From the NCBI RefSeq assembly GCF_000737785.1, contig NZ_JPRO01000001.1, positions 496,001 to 560,000 of the forward strand: a stretch of 64,000 bases of DNA. The letters are read 5' to 3'. The number at the start of each line of letters is the position of its first letter. Position 1 is the stretch's first letter. Both the position numbers and the translations under genes were made by a program. Below the pieces are notes generated by a model. The model was not told the DNA's origin and ran no database searches. It saw only the letters and a list, made by a program, of their open reading frames with translations. Of the stretch, positions 1-7,822 are shown in pieces. Origin of the DNA: Chryseobacterium luteum (GTDB taxonomy: Bacteria > Bacteroidota > Bacteroidia > Flavobacteriales > Weeksellaceae).

Positions 1-1436
1 CATTTTTTTATATCCTCATTCATTAATGCTAAATCTATACTTGCCAAACCTATGTCTGCAATAGCCAATACAGAGAGGTTACCTGTAAGTCCCATGCTCA
101 TAAATCCTGCTAGAATGGCCAAAATGTCTCCACCAATGCGGATGTTCTGCATGACTTCTGCCCATTCTTCCTCGTCTGCAATGGCTTTTATAAATAAAGC
201 TGTTACCAGATTCGCTTTTTCCAGCGCTTTATCTGTAAAATGAACCAAATTCATAGGATGATAAAAATAACCAGGATCTATATTCTGAGTTATGATTTCT
301 TCAGCCAGCGGATCTCCTTCTTTCGGGACCATTTTTACATTCCGCTTCACTTTTCTTTTCTGTCGCAGAAAGACGGCGTCTTTATAATCGAAATCCCAAT
401 CCAAACTCTCAATTCCATTGATGGTATTCAGGGTGTCGTTCAATTCCAGAATATTACTTTCTATAAAATAACCGTTACCATTTAAAAGTGCATTTTTAGT
501 TATTTTGCTTTTAGAATTGACATCTCTTTGGGCAAATACATTCAGTACAGAAGTAAAAAGAATACGGTTGGATTTAAGCTGCCCCAATACTTCTGAATGT
601 CCATCCAGATTATCATAAATTTCGGTAAGCAAATTGGGATTTTCCCAAAAATAATCCACTGCTTCCTGAAATTTTCTAAACATCCCCATTACTTTTATTA
701 AAAGTGAAGTAGTGTCTTTTGTCCAGCTAAACCATCCTGTATCATCCTCTTTTGCTAATATTTTCAGATGATTTACCACTACATTGGTAGGGAGATGTAT
801 TTTTATAATAAAACTGGGTGGCATATCTCCATATACTTTGTATAAATCATCTGCTCGGCCAGAGCCTTCTAAAAAATGGGTAAATTCCCTGATGAAAAAT
901 GATGAGGCATCATAATCTGTTTCCACATTTCCATAGCCCAGATAGAGTAAAAGATTTTTGAATTCCACAAAAGAATGTGTTCTCAGCTCTACGGCATCCT
1001 GCATAGTGTCTTCGTAACGCAATGTAAGGGTATAAGTAAGCCTGTTATTTTCATCAAAAAATATTTCCATGCGGGGTTTATCTAATCCCAGGCTTTGAGA
1101 AACTTTTACCATCCCGTTTTTGAGATAAATCTTGGCGGAAACTCCAATGTGTTTTTCTCCATCCATGATATAGGTTTGAGCTATATCCTGAAAATATTCT
1201 TTGAATACATATTGCATTTCCCCTCCTTTTCCTCCGCTATAGCTATATTTTATATCTTCCAGTAATTTGGTTAGGTTAATGTATTCATCATCTTTGGTTT
1301 CTGTTTTTTCTGAATTCTGTATTCCTGAAAGTCCTTGCAAAGGATTTCTATTTCCCTTAAACCCTTTGCTTACCTCTTCGAAAGACAAAATTTTAAAACC
1401 CGATAAATCCTCGAATTCGTCGTCAATTTTTTTCAT
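1..1436 (-). CDS. Unrecognised large protein, N-terminal part only
   Basis: The frame is open from an ATG at 1436 to the left edge, giving about 478 residues without a stop, so the C-terminus lies outside the window. I do not recognise the family. The N-terminus is charged and soluble with no signal peptide. Around residues 432-472 there is a hydrophobic Gly/Ala/Ile/Leu stretch (GGDILAILAGF, then ADIGLASIDLALM), similar in style to the hydrophobic segments that precede C-terminal toxin domains in polymorphic toxins. That reading is inference; the deciding C-terminal domain is not visible. A TACATTTG promoter element sits at 1493-1500, divergent from the menD promoter. Confidence 0.7.
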   Translation of the reverse strand, partial: MKKIDDEFEDLSGFKILSFEEVSKGFKGNRNPLQGLSGIQNSEKTETKDDEYINLTKLLEDIKYSYSGGKGGEMQYVFKEYFQDIAQTYIMDGEKHIGVSAKIYLKNGMVKVSQSLGLDKPRMEIFFDENNRLTYTLTLRYEDTMQDAVELRTHSFVEFKNLLLYLGYGNVETDYDASSFFIREFTHFLEGSGRADDLYKVYGDMPPSFIIKIHLPTNVVVNHLKILAKEDDTGWFSWTKDTTSLLIKVMGMFRKFQEAVDYFWENPNLLTEIYDNLDGHSEVLGQLKSNRILFTSVLNVFAQRDVNSKSKITKNALLNGNGYFIESNILELNDTLNTINGIESLDWDFDYKDAVFLRQKRKVKRNVKMVPKEGDPLAEEIITQNIDPGYFYHPMNLVHFTDKALEKANLVTALFIKAIADEEEWAEVMQNIRIGGDILAILAGFMSMGLTGNLSVLAIADIGLASIDLALMNEDIKK

Positions 1437-1492
1437 TTTCTTTGTGTTAGTTGTTCTGCTTGGTTTTACATTTGTTTTTTGTTTCTCTTACT

Positions 1493-1500
1493 CAAATGTA
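1493..1500 (-). promoter_or_regulatory. -7 promoter element of the left-edge gene
   Basis: The minus strand reads TACATTTG, an exact match to the Bacteroidota consensus TAnnTTTG, 57 bases before the ATG at 1436. No clear -33 TTTG is seen at the usual spacing. Confidence 0.5.
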
Positions 1501-1552
1501 GCAACAAAACCTGACGTGTTAAAGTTTAGTTTAAGAAGTCAATAAAAACATT

Positions 1553-1560
1553 TAATTTTG
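1553..1560 (+). promoter_or_regulatory. -7 promoter element of menD
   Basis: TAATTTTG matches TAnnTTTG and ends only 4 bases before the menD ATG at 1565. Transcription from it would begin at or next to the start codon, which suggests a leaderless or nearly leaderless mRNA. Confidence 0.5.
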
Positions 1561-1564
1561 CTGT

Positions 1565-3241
1565 ATGAAAAAATATTCTTCTAAGAGAAGTATTCAGATA
1601 CTTGCCCATCTTCTTCAGCAGTACGGAATTTCAGATGTCATCATTTCCCCGGGATCTAGGAATGCCCCTCTGGCGATCCATTTTTCAGAAATTGATGCCT
1701 TCAACTGTTTCAGTATTGTTGATGAGAGAAGCGCTGCCTTTGTAGGAATAGGAATGGCTAAGAGTGAGAAAAAACCGGCAGTGATCACCTGTACCAGCGG
1801 TTCTGCCGCAGCCAATTATTATCCGGCGGTTACAGAAGCTTTTTACCAGAATGTTCCCCTTCTGATCCTGACAGCTGACCGACCTACGGATTTTGTGGAT
1901 ATTTTTGACGGACAGACCATCAGGCAGAAAGATATTTTTCATCAGCATTCTTATGGGGATTTCCAGCTTTTGGAAGACAGCAAAGAAAATGCAGAAGACA
2001 TTAATTTTGACATTATTAAAAAAGCCATCGAGCTCTGTTTTGAAAAACAGGGACCGGTACATATCAACATTCCATTGGAAGAGCCTTTGTATGAGCTGAT
2101 TTCTGAGCTTCCATCTTTTCCAACCGTTGAAAAAACGATTAGGCACAAGGAATATGAAATTCCTTCAAACCTCATAGCAGACTGGCATACCTCACAAAGG
2201 ATCATGCTTTTGGTGGGAACCAGAGATTACAGCCCGGAGCTGGAAAGCCAGCTGACTCAACTGGTGAAGAATCATTCTGTTGTGGTATTGAGTGAAGCAA
2301 ATTCCAACCTGTATCATGAGAAGTTTTTCAGGCATATCGACCGTTATATTTTTAATTTTACAGAGGAAGACTATAAAACCTATGCTCCGGATCTTCTGAT
2401 CACAGTGGGACAGAATGTGGTTTCTAAGAAAGTGAAACAGTTCCTGAGAAGTGCACGTCCGAAACAGCACTGGCATCTGGATGAAGTATGGCAGCCGGAT
2501 ACATATTTCTCCCTGACAGAAAAGATCGAAGTGAAGCCTGAAGTTTTCTTTTCCAAACTGTTGAAATTCATCAATCTTGAGCCCAGACCTTATTTTAATC
2601 TTTGGGATGTTTTAAGGGATAAAAAAGATGCCAAACATGGCCAGTTCCTGAATAAAGTTGAATTTTCGGATTTCTATTTCTTCAATAAAGCTTCACAGAC
2701 CATTCCTGAGAATTATAATATCCATTTCAGCAATTCATCAGCAATCAGATATGCTCAGCTGTTTGATTTTGGAAAAAGAAAAATATACTGTAACAGAGGA
2801 ACAAGCGGGATAGATGGTTCTACCTCTACGGCAATGGGGTTTGCTATTAAAAATGCAAATCCAACGCTTCTTATTACAGGAGATTTAGGATTTTTTTATG
2901 ACATTAACGGACTTTGGAACCAGTATATACCGCCGTTTGTAAGAATCATCATTTTCAATAACGGAGAAGGAAATATTTTTAAAATCATTCCGGGACCCGG
3001 TAATGCAAATCCAAATACATTAGACGAATTTATAGCAACAAAGCACCGCAAAAATGCTGAACATCTGGCAAAGCATTTTGGCTTTTCCTACATTAAAGTG
3101 GAAGATGAGCCCACGCTGGACAGGGTTCTGGAGAATTTCTTCAAGCCTGATCTGCAGCCGAAAATCCTTGAAGTAAATACATATGGGAAAAACAGTGCAG
3201 ATATTCAGAAGGCTTATTTTGAGTTCATGAAAGAAAATTAA
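1565..3241 (+). CDS. menD: SEPHCHC synthase (menaquinone biosynthesis)
   Basis: 558 residues, the normal MenD length. MenD is a thiamine-diphosphate enzyme that condenses 2-oxoglutarate with isochorismate to give SEPHCHC, an early step of menaquinone synthesis in the cytoplasm. Visible motifs are SPGSRNAPLAI near residue 29, the TADRP segment, GTSGIDGSTSTAMGFA, and the cofactor-binding region GDLGFFYDINGLWN followed by FNNGEGNIF. The start is the first ATG and lies 4 bases after a promoter element. The gene converges with the class IV aminotransferase: the two stop codons overlap in one TTAA (3238-3241), so there is no terminator space between them. Confidence 0.96.
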   Translation: MKKYSSKRSIQILAHLLQQYGISDVIISPGSRNAPLAIHFSEIDAFNCFSIVDERSAAFVGIGMAKSEKKPAVITCTSGSAAANYYPAVTEAFYQNVPLLILTADRPTDFVDIFDGQTIRQKDIFHQHSYGDFQLLEDSKENAEDINFDIIKKAIELCFEKQGPVHINIPLEEPLYELISELPSFPTVEKTIRHKEYEIPSNLIADWHTSQRIMLLVGTRDYSPELESQLTQLVKNHSVVVLSEANSNLYHEKFFRHIDRYIFNFTEEDYKTYAPDLLITVGQNVVSKKVKQFLRSARPKQHWHLDEVWQPDTYFSLTEKIEVKPEVFFSKLLKFINLEPRPYFNLWDVLRDKKDAKHGQFLNKVEFSDFYFFNKASQTIPENYNIHFSNSSAIRYAQLFDFGKRKIYCNRGTSGIDGSTSTAMGFAIKNANPTLLITGDLGFFYDINGLWNQYIPPFVRIIIFNNGEGNIFKIIPGPGNANPNTLDEFIATKHRKNAEHLAKHFGFSYIKVEDEPTLDRVLENFFKPDLQPKILEVNTYGKNSADIQKAYFEFMKEN

Positions 3242-3864
3242 AGGTCGAGATATTCTTCGTTACCCGGCAGATTCGTAATCCTGTCAATAGGGTAAATAAA
3301 CATATCATCAAAATCATTCAGGGCATTAATCAGCTGAAAATGAGAAAACTGCTTAATGTTCTGAAGGGTGATTTCAGTTTCTTTTATCTTTTTGTGTTTC
3401 AGAAGGTTCTGTCTCTGTACCCCGTTCAGAAGATAGGTCGCTGGTGTAAACCAATCCTTGCCTTTCAGGAAGAGAATGTTGGAAAAAGAAGTATCGGTGA
3501 TATGGTTGTTTTTAACAATGATGATCTCTTCGGCTTTTGACTTCATTTTCATTTTGTCCAATTCCTTACGGTCCTCAAACTTGAAAGAATAGTCGAAACT
3601 GTTATTTTCAACCAGCTGGAAGCTCTGTATTTCAGGAATGGCGTACGGGATCATCATTGTTCGTATCCTTTTATCCAGGTCATAGGAAAGCCTCAGTTTG
3701 AAAAGACCGTCTTCATCATGTTCGAGATTTTTGAAGATCTTGGCCAGATCAATAGACCCCTCTTTCCCGAAATGGGCAAAAGTCTGGTTAACACGTTTCT
3801 GATGTAGTTCCAAAAGAAAAATCTCCTGGTCTTCTACTTTTATGCTTTCAATGAATTGGGACAT
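3238..3864 (-). CDS. Class IV aminotransferase, probable aminodeoxychorismate lyase
   Basis: 208 residues of the class IV PLP fold (branched-chain aminotransferase / PabC type). The C-terminal half carries the family pattern EEIIIVKNNHITDTSFSNIL, then WFTPATYLLNGVQRQNLL. The probable PLP lysine is in FKFEDRKEL near residue 117. It begins 17 bases inside the end of the upstream pabB-like gene, so the two are translationally coupled. That pairing supports a role in cleaving aminodeoxychorismate to p-aminobenzoate for folate. The protein is shorter than E. coli PabC (about 269 residues), and its substrate is inferred from the neighbour. Confidence 0.75.
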   Translation of the reverse strand: MSQFIESIKVEDQEIFLLELHQKRVNQTFAHFGKEGSIDLAKIFKNLEHDEDGLFKLRLSYDLDKRIRTMMIPYAIPEIQSFQLVENNSFDYSFKFEDRKELDKMKMKSKAEEIIIVKNNHITDTSFSNILFLKGKDWFTPATYLLNGVQRQNLLKHKKIKETEITLQNIKQFSHFQLINALNDFDDMFIYPIDRITNLPGNEEYLDL

Positions 3865-4816
3865 AGATTTTATTTTTCATTTCCTGATATTCGTCTTCTA
3901 ACTTGCTCATATGGGTTATACCGCCGCCGCTTTTGAAATAAAGCTGCCCGCCTTCTTTTTCAATAAAGCGTATCATCACGCAGCTGTCCAGGTTTTCACC
4001 GTCAAACCAGCCGCAGACTCCGGTATAATATCCTCTGTCATACCCTTCTGCGTCTAAGATTATTTCCAGTGTCTTTGGCTTCGGAGCTCCAAGAATTGAT
4101 CCGGCAGGAAGCAGTTTCTGCATTATGCTGCCTATCTTTCCTGCAAACTCCGGCTTTACGTTTCCTGAAATTTCAGAACTCATGGCATACAGATCTTTCT
4201 GCTGTGTCCTGATGAGGTCTATATGCTGAAACTGGTCAACCTTCACATTATCTGCTACCATGCTGAGGTCATTCCGCAAAAGATCTACCACCGTATAATG
4301 CTCTGCTTTCTCTTTTTTGTCATTTTTCAAAACTTCAGCCGCGTTTTCCAGGGAGGCGTCAATGGTGCCTTTCATGGGATACGTTAAAATTTTACCGTCT
4401 ATAATCTTTACAAAAGTTTCAGGAGAAAAAAATACGAAAAAATCTTTATAAAACACTTTGTACTTCGCAATTGAGTGATGAAAAATTTCTTCGAGGCTTA
4501 AATTGGTCTGAATTTCAGTCTTTCTGGTGTAATTCACAAGATAAGAATTTCCCAGACGGATATTTTTCTGAACCTTGTCAAATCCTTTTTTAAAACTTTC
4601 AAGCGGTTCCGGAAATGGAGTCCATTCAATTTTTTTATTGAGTTCGTGTCTTTGTGCTGAGGTTGAAAAGCTTTGAAAATCAATTATCAAGCCTAATTTT
4701 TCAATCTCATTTTCCCTGTAGACTTCCACGTTTTCCGCAAGGAAATCGATCATGAAAAAGTACGGAACCTTCTGAAGGGAAAGTTCGTCCATTTCCATAA
4801 ATTTTTGATGATTCAT
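3848..4816 (-). CDS. pabB: Aminodeoxychorismate synthase component I
   Basis: Chorismate-binding enzyme that aminates chorismate to aminodeoxychorismate for folate synthesis. The C-terminal catalytic domain shows YPMKGTIDAS, then VDLLRNDLSMVA, GSIMQKLLPAGSILGAPKPKT, and GYYTGVCGWFDGENLDSCVMIR near the end, all typical of this superfamily. The longest frame opens at 4882, but the minus-strand promoter element lies at 4830-4837. A start at 4816 (322 residues, MNHQKF) or a leaderless start at 4825 is therefore more likely. A glutamine amidotransferase partner (PabA) is not in this window. The following aminotransferase gene overlaps it by 17 bases. Confidence 0.88.
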   Translation of the reverse strand: MNHQKFMEMDELSLQKVPYFFMIDFLAENVEVYRENEIEKLGLIIDFQSFSTSAQRHELNKKIEWTPFPEPLESFKKGFDKVQKNIRLGNSYLVNYTRKTEIQTNLSLEEIFHHSIAKYKVFYKDFFVFFSPETFVKIIDGKILTYPMKGTIDASLENAAEVLKNDKKEKAEHYTVVDLLRNDLSMVADNVKVDQFQHIDLIRTQQKDLYAMSSEISGNVKPEFAGKIGSIMQKLLPAGSILGAPKPKTLEIILDAEGYDRGYYTGVCGWFDGENLDSCVMIRFIEKEGGQLYFKSGGGITHMSKLEDEYQEMKNKIYVPIH

Positions 4817-4829
4817 TGAAAACATCCTG

Positions 4830-4857
4830 CAAAAATAATTAATGATGATTACTTTTG
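4830..4857. promoter_or_regulatory. Back-to-back promoter pair between pabB and the membrane-protein gene
   Basis: Two exact TAnnTTTG elements face away from each other 12 bases apart. TATTTTTG lies on the minus strand at 4830-4837 (pabB direction) and TACTTTTG on the plus strand at 4850-4857 (membrane-protein direction). Each lies over the annotated 5' end of the opposite gene's longest frame. This argues for the shorter starts at 4816 (minus) and 4872 (plus). Confidence 0.55.
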
Positions 4858-4871
4858 CAGAAATTTTTTTG

Positions 4872-5594
4872 ATGCAGAGCAAATATCCTCAGAAACCGGG
4901 AATAGATTTTATATTGAAGCAGGCTTTTTTCTATTGGAACAAAACATTGGTTTTTCAGCTAATGTTTTCAATCGTTTTTTTCGCAGTGTTTTTCACCTTT
5001 ATGTTTTTCTTTGCTGCCAGGTTCGGGCTGTGGGAGCAGAATCAGGAACTCGCAGAAGCGCTGCAGCAGGGAACGGCGGTGTATCTGGAAAAATTAAAGG
5101 CAATGGGCAGTACTGACAATTATCAGATGTTCAGTTTTGCTCTTTTAGGAACAAGTGCTTTCCTTTATCCGCTGAATTTGGGACTGTTTCAGATTTTCCG
5201 GAAAATAGATCTTAATGAAAAAATTGAGATGGGTGATCTGTTTGCCGGATACAATGGCTTTAATTTTTTTAAATATCTGGGATATTTCATCTTTTGGGTA
5301 ATGGTCTACAGGTTAACCATGCCCACTATATTTCTTGCTGTGATTTGGGTCTGCATAACGATTTTTGTTGCTCCTCTGATGTTTTTTGCCAATAAAAGGA
5401 TTTTTGAGGCAATTTCATTGAATATTCAGGCATTAAGAACGTATTTTTTAGAGATACTGGTATGCGTTATTGTCGCTGTTTTATTCAAATATATTGGCTT
5501 TATGCTGTTTTTTGTGGGTGGCCTGTTTACGTTTCCTTTTTGGAATGCGATCATTTACTCACTGTATAAAACTGTTTTCTCGGAAAAAAGTTAA
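4872..5594 (+). CDS. Multi-pass membrane protein
   Basis: About 240 residues from the ATG at 4872. An upstream in-frame ATG at 4842 lies ahead of the promoter element and is unlikely to be used. The protein has roughly five hydrophobic segments, including the runs near residues 28-50, 100-120, 160-190 and 205-235. It resembles the next gene (both have a DLF-x-GY-x-x-x-F block before a membrane segment), so the two look like an old tandem duplication. Function is unknown. Related Flavobacteriia proteins are often given unconvincing enzyme names; I would call it only an integral membrane protein. Confidence 0.75.
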   Translation: MQSKYPQKPGIDFILKQAFFYWNKTLVFQLMFSIVFFAVFFTFMFFFAARFGLWEQNQELAEALQQGTAVYLEKLKAMGSTDNYQMFSFALLGTSAFLYPLNLGLFQIFRKIDLNEKIEMGDLFAGYNGFNFFKYLGYFIFWVMVYRLTMPTIFLAVIWVCITIFVAPLMFFANKRIFEAISLNIQALRTYFLEILVCVIVAVLFKYIGFMLFFVGGLFTFPFWNAIIYSLYKTVFSEKS

Positions 5595-5634
5595 ATTTTA
5601 CATGGGTTTAATATGTTTTTATGCCAAAAAAAGT

Positions 5635-5642
5635 TAATTTTG
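5635..5642 (+). promoter_or_regulatory. -7 promoter element upstream of the second membrane-protein gene
   Basis: TAATTTTG, an exact TAnnTTTG match, 24 bases before the ATG at 5667. It probably drives the 5667-7743 gene group. Confidence 0.5.
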
Positions 5643-5666
5643 GGAAAAATCATTAAATATTAAACT

Positions 5667-6404
5667 ATGTCAGAATTTAACGAATTTGATCAACAGGGAT
5701 CCGTTCCAAACAGAGATACGGGATCTATCATTTCGCATTCTTTTGAAATGTATAAGGGCGTTTTTCTTTACGGAATCGTTGCTATGGTAATTTACATTAT
5801 TGGCGGTTTCATCATCCAGGCCGTTAGCGGATTTAACTCTGCGTCTATTATGGAGGAGATGAGAGATGCGGGTGGAGACTATTCGGGTTTCAGCTACTGG
5901 AATGCTCCGGGATTCTCGCTGTACCTTTCATTATCCGGCCTTTTCGGGATTTTGCTTGCTCCCCTATACGTAGGTCTGATTTACATTGTTAATAAGTATA
6001 ACACTAAAAGCAAGATTGATTTTGCAGACCTGTTCATCGGGTATAAACAAAATTTTGTAAATATCCTGATCTACAGTATTCTTTCAGGGATTATTTCAAG
6101 TGTTGCCATGGCACTTTGCTTCTTCCCGTTTATTTTTGTTTATCCATTCCTTTTACTGGGCTATCCGATCTTATTGTTTGAAAACGCATCAGCTACTGAA
6201 GCCTTAGGGAAGTCTTTCAATATTGCAAAAGAGAATTACGGAACGTTTCTTGGTACTACTGTGCTGGGAGGGCTGATCTCTATTGCCGGAGTTGTTTTAT
6301 GCGGTATTGGTGTCATTTTAACAGCACCTTTCATGATGATCGTAATGTATTCTGCTTACTGTGCATTTTTAGGAAAGCCAAGGCAGATCGAATTTAAAAA
6401 ATAA
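5667..6404 (+). CDS. Multi-pass membrane protein, paralogue of the preceding one
   Basis: 245 residues with a soluble, polar N-terminus of about 30 residues and then five or six hydrophobic segments. The DLFIGYKQNFVNILIYSILSGI segment matches the equivalent DLFAGYNGFNFFKYLGYF block of the preceding protein. The later segment with FENASATEALGKSFNIAKENYG is typical of the DUF975-like / glycerophosphodiesterase-membrane-domain superfamily. No catalytic motif is visible and the function is unknown. It is followed after 17 bases by the AI-2E-type transporter gene, suggesting co-transcription. Confidence 0.75.
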   Translation: MSEFNEFDQQGSVPNRDTGSIISHSFEMYKGVFLYGIVAMVIYIIGGFIIQAVSGFNSASIMEEMRDAGGDYSGFSYWNAPGFSLYLSLSGLFGILLAPLYVGLIYIVNKYNTKSKIDFADLFIGYKQNFVNILIYSILSGIISSVAMALCFFPFIFVYPFLLLGYPILLFENASATEALGKSFNIAKENYGTFLGTTVLGGLISIAGVVLCGIGVILTAPFMMIVMYSAYCAFLGKPRQIEFKK

Positions 6405-6421
6405 AAAGGAAATATAAACAG

Positions 6422-7513
6422 ATGATAAATAAGGATAAACAGATAAGCAATGTCGCGATAAAACAGGTTGCACTGCTGGCTATAATTCTGGTGCTGACCG
6501 GATTGATCTGTTTTAACCTTTCACTGTTTATACCGTCAGTGCTTGGTGCGATCACTATTTATGTTGTCTGCAGAAGGTATAATTTTTATCTGCAGGAAGA
6601 GAAAAAATGGAAACCCTGGCTTTCGGCACTTGTGCTGATGCTGGCAAGTCTTATTATCCTTATTCTTCCGGTCTATTTTATTGCCGACCTGCTGATCGAA
6701 AAGCTGGGTAATGCCCAGGTATATATGACTAAATTCAATGTGTTTCTGGATAAAATACACTCGTATATCTATTCAAAAACCAGTATTGATATTCTCAGCA
6801 AAGAAAATATGGATAAAGTGAAGAGTTCTGCCGGAAAATTTTCCACTTCGGCAGTCAGTGGGACATTTAATACGCTTACCGTGGTAATGTCCATGTACTT
6901 TATTCTTTATTTTATGCTGGAAAGACCAAAGCTGTTTGAAAAAATCCTAAGTTCTTCCGCGCCTTTGAAAAGGGCAAATATCTCTTTGATCGGTGCTAAG
7001 CTGAGAAAGCTGATCATGGCCAATGCCATCGGGATTCCTGTTGTAGCTTTAGGACAGGGGATTGTAGCGCTTGTAGGATACTTTATCTTTGGAGCGCCCA
7101 GCGCGGTTCTTCTTTTTGCTTTAACGGCTGCCGCATCAATGGTTCCTGTTGTGGGAGCGGCTATTGTATATATTCCTGTATGTATTTTTATGATTGCTGA
7201 AGGCAATACAGGTCAGGGATTAGGCTTGGCTGCTTATTGTTTAGTGGTAGTAGGACTTACAGATAATCTGCTCCGGTTTACACTTTTAAAGAAGCTCGAA
7301 AATATCCATCCGCTAAATACCGTGTTCGGAATTATCATGGGAATGAATTTATTCGGTTTTATGGGATTGATTTTCGGTCCTATCCTTATTTCGTTTACCC
7401 TGCTTCTGATCCAGGTTTACAGAAATGAGTTTTCGGATGAAGATACTCCGCCTGAACTTGAACTGCCGGATAGAGACAATGATCAGGAAGGACAGATTAA
7501 TTTAATTGTTTAA
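6422..7513 (+). CDS. AI-2E family transporter (PerM/YdiK type)
   Basis: 363 residues, standard for the family. Two membrane segments at the N-terminus (residues about 12-45 and 60-85) are followed by a long soluble loop (about 90-150) and then five or six C-terminal membrane helices. The family-typical region is GAPSAVLLFALTAAASMVPVVGA followed by GFMGLIFGPILISF. Members were named for exporting the autoinducer-2 signal; many are now thought to act as ion or small-molecule exporters, so the substrate here is unknown. The acidic tail after residue 340 is hydrophilic. The next gene starts 2 bases after its stop codon. Confidence 0.9.
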   Translation: MINKDKQISNVAIKQVALLAIILVLTGLICFNLSLFIPSVLGAITIYVVCRRYNFYLQEEKKWKPWLSALVLMLASLIILILPVYFIADLLIEKLGNAQVYMTKFNVFLDKIHSYIYSKTSIDILSKENMDKVKSSAGKFSTSAVSGTFNTLTVVMSMYFILYFMLERPKLFEKILSSSAPLKRANISLIGAKLRKLIMANAIGIPVVALGQGIVALVGYFIFGAPSAVLLFALTAAASMVPVVGAAIVYIPVCIFMIAEGNTGQGLGLAAYCLVVVGLTDNLLRFTLLKKLENIHPLNTVFGIIMGMNLFGFMGLIFGPILISFTLLLIQVYRNEFSDEDTPPELELPDRDNDQEGQINLIV

Positions 7514-7515
7514 AA

Positions 7516-7743
7516 GTGGAAGGTGTAAATTCAGAAATACTAAAAGAGATCTGCATCGTAAAGATGCCTTTCGGAAAATATGAAGGAACGGTGCTTGCCG
7601 ATCTTCCGGTAAGCTACCTGGAATGGTTTAACAGAAAAGGAATGCCTAAAGGAAAATTAGGAATGCAGCTTTCTACCGTTTACGAAATTAAGCTAAATGG
7701 CTTGATGGATCTTCTGATACCGATCAGGGCTTCCTTAAGATAA
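7516..7743 (+). CDS. DUF3820 family small protein
   Basis: 75 residues starting with GTG at 7516, only 2 bases after the transporter's TAA, so translation is probably coupled. The conserved pattern MPFGKYEGTVLADLPVSYLEWF followed by a Gly-rich turn is characteristic of DUF3820, a short soluble family of unknown biochemical role. An internal ATG would remove the conserved N-terminal half, which supports the GTG start. The gene ends 28 bases before a strong hairpin shared with the convergent uvrB. Confidence 0.85.
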   Translation: MEGVNSEILKEICIVKMPFGKYEGTVLADLPVSYLEWFNRKGMPKGKLGMQLSTVYEIKLNGLMDLLIPIRASLR

Positions 7744-7771
7744 GAAACGGAGTCTTTTATGTTAAAATATA

Positions 7772-7806
7772 AATTTGGGGCGGCATCGAAGATGCCGCCC
7801 CAAATT
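7772..7806. terminator. Bidirectional terminator hairpin between the DUF3820 gene and uvrB
   Basis: A perfect 16-bp stem (7772-7787 with 7791-7806) closes on a GAA loop. The inner 11 pairs are almost all G-C. AT-rich stem ends replace a long T tract in both directions. It sits exactly between two convergent stop codons. Confidence 0.8.
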
Positions 7807-7822
7807 ATTGCAATGCAATTAA

